Assembly: GCF_036641015.1 (NCBI RefSeq)
Contig: NZ_JAVWFO010000013.1
Location: forward strand, 1 to 35,904
Source: Anaerorhabdus sp036641015
Lineage (GTDB): Bacteria > Bacillota_I > Bacilli_A > Erysipelotrichales > Erysipelotrichaceae
DNA: 35,904 bases
Direction of reading: 5' to 3'
Position numbers and translations under genes: made by a program
The notes under the pieces: model-generated
The model's input: the letters and a program-made list of their open reading frames with translations, nothing else
Databases searched by the model: none
Told to the model about the DNA's origin: nothing
Shown here: one piece after another, positions 30,984 through 35,904 of the stretch
How positions within the stretch are numbered: position 1 is the stretch's first letter
Layout of the letters: every line of letters starts with the position of its first letter

Positions 30984-32347
30984 CTATTCTTCCCTTTTAT
31001 TTTAATACCTTGCAAATTAACAATCTTTGATTGATCGATATTCAATAAAGTTACTGTTGTATAGTTTTGTTGGATATCGATAATTCCAATATTATCAGCA
31101 GTAAATTGTTTTAATGAGCATAGTGCACCAACGATATCTAGATTTCTAATTTTATCCTTCTTGCCAGCTCTAATAAATAAATGAGTATTCTTTGAATTGA
31201 AGTTAATATCTTTATCTTCTTTTCTTACTGACTTATGTAAGTTGTTTTGAACAATAGTTGAAGGGATAATAAATTCTTCAGTTTCATTCAAAATAATTTC
31301 TTTAATACTAGAAGTATCATCTCTTGATATAAGAGTTATTGATGTACCTTGTTCCTCTTTACGACCTGTTCTTCCTGAGCGATGAATATAACTGTCGATT
31401 GTTAATGGGCAGTCATAATGGATAACGGTAGTTATTTGATCAACGTCAATCCCTCTTGCGGCAATATCGGTTGAAACTAGTATTCTTGTTTTACCTTGTT
31501 TAAAGCGATTTAGTGAATGAGTTCTATCTTTTTGTTCCATACTACCATTAAGAACACTGCATAAGTATCCTTCATCTTGTAATAGGGATGCAATTTGTCT
31601 AGTTTCTTCTCTAGTATTAACAAACACACACATTGATTCAATTACGCAGTGATTACAAATATCTAATAATATTTTTTCTTTGTTTTCTGTTTGTATGTGA
31701 TAGGTATCAATTTGATTACTAATTTCTAGAGGTGAATCAATGGTAATAATTTCAGCATCTCTTACTTTTAATTTGTAAAGTAATAAATCAGAATCCATAG
31801 TAGCTGAGAATAACCAAGTGGTGTGTTTTGGTAAATCTCGAACAATAGTTTCTACTTGTTCGAGTAGTCCTAAACTTACCATTTCATTTGCTTCATCAAG
31901 TACTAGTGTTTTAATGTTATCCATGTTTATGTTATTTGATTCTAAGTGATCAAATATTCTTCCTGGTGTTCCTACAATGACATGGGCTTTTTGTTTAAGT
32001 TGTAATGCTTGTTTCTTGAAGTCTTCACGACCAATCAAACATACGCAGTTAATCTTCTTATATATTGCAAGGCGATTAAATTCATGTTGGATTTGTTGGG
32101 CAAGTTCTCTTGTAGGGGCCATAATAAGCGCACTTGTTGGATCATCAAAGTTTATTGATTCAATAAGTGGGATACAAAATGCAGCTGTTTTACCTGAACC
32201 TGTTTTTGATTGAATCAAGCAGTTCTTACCTTCTAATAAAAGTGGTAATGCTCTACTTTGAATTTCTGTACAAGTAAAATATCCACAGTCGAGGATTGCT
32301 TGAAGTATTCTTTTGTCTAAGTTATATTCTTTAAATTGTGTATTCAT
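30959..32347 (-). CDS. dbpA: DbpA/YxiN-like RNA helicase with DEAN in motif II
   Basis: 462 residues from the ATG at 32347; an in-frame TTG 12 codons earlier is possible, but neither has a clear ribosome site. Helicase motifs in order: Q-motif region, S-K-T-G-S-G-K-T (47-54), P-T-R-E-L (78-82), T-P-G-R, motif II, S-A-T, then A-A-R-G-I-D-V and H-R-S-G-R-T-G-R. The C-terminal domain (F-I-R-A-G-K-K-D-K-I-R, D-I-V-G-A-L, I-G-I-I-D-I) is the RNA-binding fold of DbpA/YxiN. In E. coli and B. subtilis that fold docks on hairpin 92 of 23S rRNA during 50S assembly. Oddity: motif II reads D-E-A-N, not D-E-A-D; the DNA codon is AAT. The other motifs are normal, so it is probably still an ATPase. Confidence 0.9.
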   Translation of the reverse strand: MNTQFKEYNLDKRILQAILDCGYFTCTEIQSRALPLLLEGKNCLIQSKTGSGKTAAFCIPLIESINFDDPTSALIMAPTRELAQQIQHEFNRLAIYKKINCVCLIGREDFKKQALQLKQKAHVIVGTPGRIFDHLESNNINMDNIKTLVLDEANEMVSLGLLEQVETIVRDLPKHTTWLFSATMDSDLLLYKLKVRDAEIITIDSPLEISNQIDTYHIQTENKEKILLDICNHCVIESMCVFVNTREETRQIASLLQDEGYLCSVLNGSMEQKDRTHSLNRFKQGKTRILVSTDIAARGIDVDQITTVIHYDCPLTIDSYIHRSGRTGRKEEQGTSITLISRDDTSSIKEIILNETEEFIIPSTIVQNNLHKSVRKEDKDINFNSKNTHLFIRAGKKDKIRNLDIVGALCSLKQFTADNIGIIDIQQNYTTVTLLNIDQSKIVNLQGIKIKGKNRKVELKSK

Positions 32348-32433
32348 GTATGTAAGTGTAATGTGTTTGGAGCCATAATGCAATGTTTATATTTTGTAAT
32401 GTGACTAATGGATATCCAAACAAAGCTGAATTA

Positions 32434-32442
32434 TGCTAAAAT
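32434..32442 (+). promoter_or_regulatory. Extended -10 promoter of mnmE
   Basis: TGC-TAAAAT (TAAAAT at 32437-32442), about 22 bases before the start, in the gap shared with the divergent helicase gene. No clear -35. Confidence 0.4.
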
Positions 32443-32463
32443 AAAGGATAGAAAGAGGTGCTT

Positions 32464-33786
32464 ATGAACGATACAATAGTTGCAATTTCGACAGCTTTTC
32501 AAGAAGGAGCTATTTCAATTATCCGTTTAAGTGGTGATGATGCAATTGAAATTGCCAACAATTTGTTTAGTCGTAACTTACTTGATGTACCAAGTCATAC
32601 TGTTCATTATGGAATGATCCAAGAAAACGGTAAGCCGGTTGATGAAGTATTAGTAAGTGTTTTTAGAGCACCTAGAACATATACAAAGGAAGATGTAGTA
32701 GAAATTAATTGCCATGGTGGTATTTATATTACACGTAAGGTATTGAGTTTATGTGTAGGAGCTGGCGCAAGAATTGCTAGAGCGGGAGAATTTACAGAAC
32801 GGGCATTTTTAAACGGGCGCATAGATTTAACTCAAGCAGAAGCTGTTTTAGACCTTATTGAGGCTAATAACTCTCAAGTGGCAACTAAAGCTCTTTCATC
32901 AATGAAAGGTTCAGTTACTCGCTTAATTCATCCTTTATGTGAGGATTTATTACAAATTATTGCACACATAGAAGTTAATATAGATTACCCAGAATATGAA
33001 GATGTTGAGCAGTTATCACAAGAGATAGTATTACCACAAGCTAAAGAATGGTACAAACGAATTGAAAAAATAATTCAACAGGCAGAGAATTCATATCAAA
33101 TCAAAAAAGGTATTAATACAGTAATTCTAGGTAAACCTAATGTTGGTAAAAGTAGTTTATTAAATGCCCTATTAGAAGAAGATAAGGCTATTGTAACCAA
33201 TATAGCTGGAACTACTCGTGATTTAGTAGAAGGAATAGTGCATTGTAAAAATGTTACTCTCAATCTTATTGATACAGCAGGTATTCATGATACCAATGAT
33301 ATTGTTGAACAAATAGGAATAGAAAGATCTTTAAAAGCATTAGAAAAAGCTGAATTAGTACTGGTTGTAATAGATTTATCAAGAGAACTAGATGAAGAAG
33401 ATAAAAAGTTATTAGCATTAACTGAAAATACAAATCGTATCGTTGTTTATAATAAAAAAGATTTAAACAGTGAAGTACAAGGAATAAGCATTAGTGCAGC
33501 TAATCAAGATATTGATGAACTAATTCAAGAGATTAACAATCGGTATGAAACGCAAATACATGACAGTAATGAAGTGACATTAAATAATGAGCGACAAATC
33601 GGGCTAGCGATTGAAGCTAAACAATCTATGAAACAAGCAATTGAAGCGTTGGAAAACAAAGTTGAATTAGATTTAGTAACTATTGATATTCAAGATGCGT
33701 ATACTCATCTAAAAGAAATTTTGGGTGAAGTAAGCAGAGATGATTTATTGGATGCGTTATTCAGTAATTTCTGTTTAGGTAAGTAA
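32464..33786 (+). CDS. mnmE: tRNA modification GTPase MnmE (TrmE)
   Basis: 440 residues from ATG 32464, with AGAGG a few bases ahead; a GTG two codons earlier is the alternative. The N-terminal tetrahydrofolate-binding domain is followed by a helical domain. The GTPase is inserted in the helical domain: G-K-P-N-V-G-K-S (223-230), G-T-T-R-D (249-253), D-T-A-G (270-273) and N-K-K-D (330-333). The end is F-C-L-G-K, where the invariant Cys belongs to the family F-C-I-G-K motif. MnmE acts with MnmG on the wobble uridine; MnmG is encoded at 2702. First gene of a unit with RDD and tatD genes. Confidence 0.97.
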   Translation: MNDTIVAISTAFQEGAISIIRLSGDDAIEIANNLFSRNLLDVPSHTVHYGMIQENGKPVDEVLVSVFRAPRTYTKEDVVEINCHGGIYITRKVLSLCVGAGARIARAGEFTERAFLNGRIDLTQAEAVLDLIEANNSQVATKALSSMKGSVTRLIHPLCEDLLQIIAHIEVNIDYPEYEDVEQLSQEIVLPQAKEWYKRIEKIIQQAENSYQIKKGINTVILGKPNVGKSSLLNALLEEDKAIVTNIAGTTRDLVEGIVHCKNVTLNLIDTAGIHDTNDIVEQIGIERSLKALEKAELVLVVIDLSRELDEEDKKLLALTENTNRIVVYNKKDLNSEVQGISISAANQDIDELIQEINNRYETQIHDSNEVTLNNERQIGLAIEAKQSMKQAIEALENKVELDLVTIDIQDAYTHLKEILGEVSRDDLLDALFSNFCLGK

Positions 33787-34229
33787 TGGAAAACTTATTA
33801 GTCAAAAGAGTATGTGCAACTTTGTTTGATATTCTAGTCGTAACAATTCCAACAGTGTTATTATCTCTAACTTTTCAAGGGTTAAAGTTAATTCCACAAG
33901 TAACTGATTTTTTAAATAATTTTAATTTTTTAACACAATTATCTACTTCATATTTAGTTATGTTTGCGATATATGATTATGTTTACATGTCAAAGTTTCA
34001 TACGACAATTGGTAAGAGTAGATTACATATTCATGTTGAGACAGAAAAAGGAAGAAGAAGGTTATCGCAAAAAACGCAAATGATACGTTCGTTGTCTAAA
34101 GCGGTATCTTTGTTTGGGCTATATGCTATTCCTTCGGTATTATCTTTATTAATGATGACAACCAACTATAGCACATCAATACATGATAGATTAGCGAGGA
34201 CAGAGGTATGGGAGAACAATATTGGTTAG
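33786..34229 (+). CDS. RDD family membrane protein
   Basis: 147 residues. It overlaps the mnmE stop by one base (TAATG). R8 and D15 in K-R-V-C-A-T-L-F-D, T-I-G-K-S-R-L in the middle, and I-H-D-R-L-A-R-T-E-V at the end match the RDD pattern named after conserved Arg and Asp residues. There are three likely membrane helices (about 10-33, 50-68 and 105-125). Function unknown; some RDD proteins act as sodium/proton antiporters or transport-associated membrane proteins. It overlaps tatD by 22 bases. Confidence 0.85.
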   Translation: MENLLVKRVCATLFDILVVTIPTVLLSLTFQGLKLIPQVTDFLNNFNFLTQLSTSYLVMFAIYDYVYMSKFHTTIGKSRLHIHVETEKGRRRLSQKTQMIRSLSKAVSLFGLYAIPSVLSLLMMTTNYSTSIHDRLARTEVWENNIG

Positions 34230-34981
34230 ATAGCCATGCACATTTAAGTGATGATAAACTATATGATCGCTTAGATGATGTTATTAAATTATGCAATGAG
34301 AATAAAGTAAATAAGATTTTAACAATTTGTTTAACATTTGAAGAACTTGAACGAGCATTTCTTATAAAAGAAAAATATGCTCAGATTGATATTGCAATGG
34401 GATTGTTTCCAACGGATTATCATCTGTTTACTGAAGAAAATTGGCAAAAGTTAAAAGAAATATCAATGGATGAACGAATTGTTGCGATAGGTGAAATGGG
34501 ATTAGATTATTATTGGGAAAAAGATGAAGAGAAAAGAGCGTTGCAAAGAGCTAATTTAATTCGTCAAATTGAAATTGCTAAAGAAGCGAATAAGCCTATA
34601 CTTATTCACTCTAGAGATGCTGCAAAAGATACAATTGATTTACTTAAGAAAGTAAATCATTATGGCGTAATGCATTGTTATTCTTATAGTCAAGAGATGG
34701 CTAAAGAGTTTATCAAGCTTGGGTATACACTATCTTTGGCAGGACCTGTTACATTTAAGAATGCAAAGGAACCCAAAGAAGTAGCTAAACTGGTTCCTTT
34801 AGACAAACTGTTAATTGAGACTGATTCACCATATTTAACACCAGAACCACACCGAGGGTGTGAGAATGAACCGGGTTATGTAAAATATGTAGGTGAGTAT
34901 ATATGTGAATTAAGGGGTATACAAGATAGGGAATTACAAGAAGCTATCAATGATAATTATGATAAGTTGTTCAAGAAATAA
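34208..34981 (+). CDS. tatD: TatD family metal-dependent DNase
   Basis: 257 residues, typical length. The metal site starts with D-S-H-A-H (His10, His12). Then come G-E-M-G-L-D-Y-Y with the bridging Glu, I-H-S-R-D-A, M-H-C-Y-S and I-E-T-D-S-P-Y-L-T-P with the last Asp; all ligands are present. TatD proteins are Mg2+-dependent 3'-5' exonucleases and related nucleases active on DNA and RNA, linked to repair and quality control. In many Bacillota tatD is followed by rnmV and rsmA; here a GntR regulator follows after a 142-base gap. Confidence 0.93.
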   Translation: MGEQYWLDSHAHLSDDKLYDRLDDVIKLCNENKVNKILTICLTFEELERAFLIKEKYAQIDIAMGLFPTDYHLFTEENWQKLKEISMDERIVAIGEMGLDYYWEKDEEKRALQRANLIRQIEIAKEANKPILIHSRDAAKDTIDLLKKVNHYGVMHCYSYSQEMAKEFIKLGYTLSLAGPVTFKNAKEPKEVAKLVPLDKLLIETDSPYLTPEPHRGCENEPGYVKYVGEYICELRGIQDRELQEAINDNYDKLFKK

Positions 34982-35086
34982 ATGAATATATAGTAAGATT
35001 TAGGACGAAAGTGTCGGGCATGGCTACATTTACTGACTAAAATAGTAAGGTAATAACAAATAAATAAGAAAATAGATTTATTATTT

Positions 35087-35110
35087 TAGTTAATATGTTA
35101 ACATAAACTA
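35087..35110 (+). promoter_or_regulatory. Palindrome before the GntR gene, candidate auto-operator
   Basis: A perfect ATGTTAACAT core (35095-35104) flanked by TAGTT (35087-35091) and AACTA (35106-35110), with a two-base asymmetry between the outer arms. It lies immediately before the ribosome site AAAGAGG. A repressor bound here would block the gene, as often seen with GntR/HutC regulators. Confidence 0.45.
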
Positions 35111-35123
35111 AAGAGGTAATCTT

Positions 35124-35837
35124 ATGGATCTTAAAATATCAAAATATTTACTTATTGAAAATGAAATTATTGAAGCAATTAAACGTGGAGAACTTAAACC
35201 AGGAGATAAGGTTGATAGCGAGTCTGTTTTAAAAAAGAAGTACGGGGTTTCAACTATTACAGTAAGAAAAGCATTTACCGATTTAATTAACAATGGGTAT
35301 TTATATGCCGTTCAAGGGTTAGGAACATTCGTAACAAAAAAGCAGATGATTCGCGGATTAACGTCAATTAGTTTTTCTGATGAACTTGAGCAACAAGGGT
35401 ACAAAATTGGAATGATTATTGACTCGATAGAAGAAATTCAAAACAAAGAAATAGCAGAAAAATTAAAGATTGACGAGGATGCAAAAATCATATGTATTAA
35501 GCGTGTTCGATTAGCTAATAATGAACCGATTGCTTATCATACATCATATGTAGATAGTAACCGTATAAATCTTGAACAAGCACAATCACTAAAGATTACA
35601 CGTTCTCTTTATAAAACATTTGCTAAATATAATTTGATACCGATTTGGGTGAACGAGAATTATTCAGTAAAAGAAGTTACAGATAGCAGTGTTATTAATC
35701 AAATGAACTTAAAAAAAGGATGTCCCTCATTCTTTGTTAAGCGTGTTGCATATGGTACATTAGATGAAATAATTGAATATGCAGAAACATATTTTAATAA
35801 AGATTGGTACAGTGTTACGGTAAATATTAAGGCATAA
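35124..35837 (+). CDS. GntR-family (HutC/UTRA) transcriptional regulator
   Basis: 237 residues. The N-terminal winged helix (about 1-72) carries the typical G-E-L-K-P-G-D-K-V-D-S-E and V-S-x-I-T-V-R-K-A-F-x-D-L. A UTRA ligand-binding domain follows (about 90-235), with I-K-R-V-R-L-A-N-N-E-P-I-A-Y-H-T-S-Y. Such regulators usually sense a sugar phosphate, amino sugar or similar metabolite and control neighbouring uptake genes. The target genes are not in the window, because a strong terminator follows directly. It ends a monocistronic unit. Confidence 0.92.
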   Translation: MDLKISKYLLIENEIIEAIKRGELKPGDKVDSESVLKKKYGVSTITVRKAFTDLINNGYLYAVQGLGTFVTKKQMIRGLTSISFSDELEQQGYKIGMIIDSIEEIQNKEIAEKLKIDEDAKIICIKRVRLANNEPIAYHTSYVDSNRINLEQAQSLKITRSLYKTFAKYNLIPIWVNENYSVKEVTDSSVINQMNLKKGCPSFFVKRVAYGTLDEIIEYAETYFNKDWYSVTVNIKA

Positions 35838-35846
35838 ATTAAGTAT

Positions 35847-35904
35847 AAGAATAAACGGAAGGTATATCTAAACACTAGATATGGTATTCCATTTATTCTT
35901 TTTT
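35847..35904 (+). terminator. Long intrinsic terminator of the GntR gene
   Basis: A long stem with few mismatches pairs 35847-35870 with 35876-35900 (outer part AAGAATAAA/TTTATTCTT, inner part ATATCTA/TAGATAT), ending in a T run at the window edge. Confidence 0.85.

Noticed and set aside
32348..32383. Longer N-terminus for the RNA helicase from TTG 32383
   Set aside because: The added 12 residues do not resemble the family start, and the ATG at 32347 begins directly before the usual helicase N-terminus. Neither has a clear ribosome site, so some doubt remains.
34982..35086. GC-richer patch GGACGAAAGTGTCGGGC in an AT-rich gap, possible riboswitch or ribozyme
   Set aside because: Only a three-base stem is evident, no terminator or known core motif could be assembled, and the downstream gene already has a plausible operator.
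1..35904. tRNA, rRNA genes or insertion sequences
   Set aside because: No tRNA-like cloverleaf, rRNA segment, transposase or terminal inverted repeats were noticed on either strand; a tRNAscan or Rfam search would be needed to exclude small RNAs.

Overview
Low-GC chromosomal DNA of a Gram-positive bacterium. The mnmG-rsmG-noc-parA-parB block, normally found near the replication origin of Bacillota, the strong Shine-Dalgarno sequences, the U-tailed terminators and the LytTR, DegV, CNNM and PhnCDE families all point to Bacillota. An Erysipelotrichia-like gut lineage is a reasonable guess, but there is no rRNA gene here to prove it. TGA is used as an ordinary stop.

Layout: (1) 1-2.7 kb is an accessory edge. 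It holds a VanZ-like gene cut by the window start, a 23-bp tandem repeat, a strong promoter driving an ATPase of the DUF4143 type, and a 764-bp graveyard with three gene relics (a copied mnmG 5' end, a BglG/LicT-type PRD domain and the C-terminus of a GH1 phospho-beta-glucosidase). (2) 2.7-9.8 kb is the tRNA-modification and chromosome-segregation block: mnmG, an overlapping ThyX-like gene, a GHL10-type lipoprotein, rsmG, noc, parA and parB. (3) 9.8-15.3 kb, minus strand, is a LytTR two-component system followed by a pair of ABC exporter half-transporters. A 21-bp-spaced direct repeat that looks like a LytTR binding site lies just upstream of the transporters. (4) 15.4-19.4 kb holds a HAD phosphatase, a CNNM/CorC-type transporter preceded by an attenuator-like leader with a short ORF, a DegV protein and an unknown lipoprotein. 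(5) 19.5-30.9 kb is a complete phosphonate system. A C-P lyase operon phnGHIJK-phnM-hexapeptide transferase-phnL-PHP phosphoesterase-inositol-phosphatase-like gene follows an 11-bp-phased PHO-box-like array. A terminator separates it from the uptake genes phnD-phnC-phnE-phnE. (6) 31-35.9 kb holds a DbpA/YxiN-like RNA helicase with a DEAN motif II (minus strand), then mnmE, an RDD membrane protein, tatD and a GntR/UTRA regulator.

How the genes fit together: PhnCDE imports phosphonates. PhnI/G/H/L are expected to attach the phosphonate to ribose, PhnM to remove diphosphate and PhnJ to cleave the C-P bond. The PHP protein is placed to open the cyclic ribose phosphate in place of the missing PhnP. 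The LytTR system and its ABC pair look like a signal-induced exporter module, but no signal-peptide gene is visible beside them. MnmE and MnmG, partners in tRNA wobble-uridine modification, are encoded 28 kb apart here.

The best candidates for something new are the attenuator-like leader ORF before the CNNM gene, the inositol-phosphatase-like gene inside the C-P lyase operon, the PHO-like array, the LytTR repeat, and the ThyX-like gene overlapping mnmG. All functions are read from sequence motifs by eye; no database search was run.
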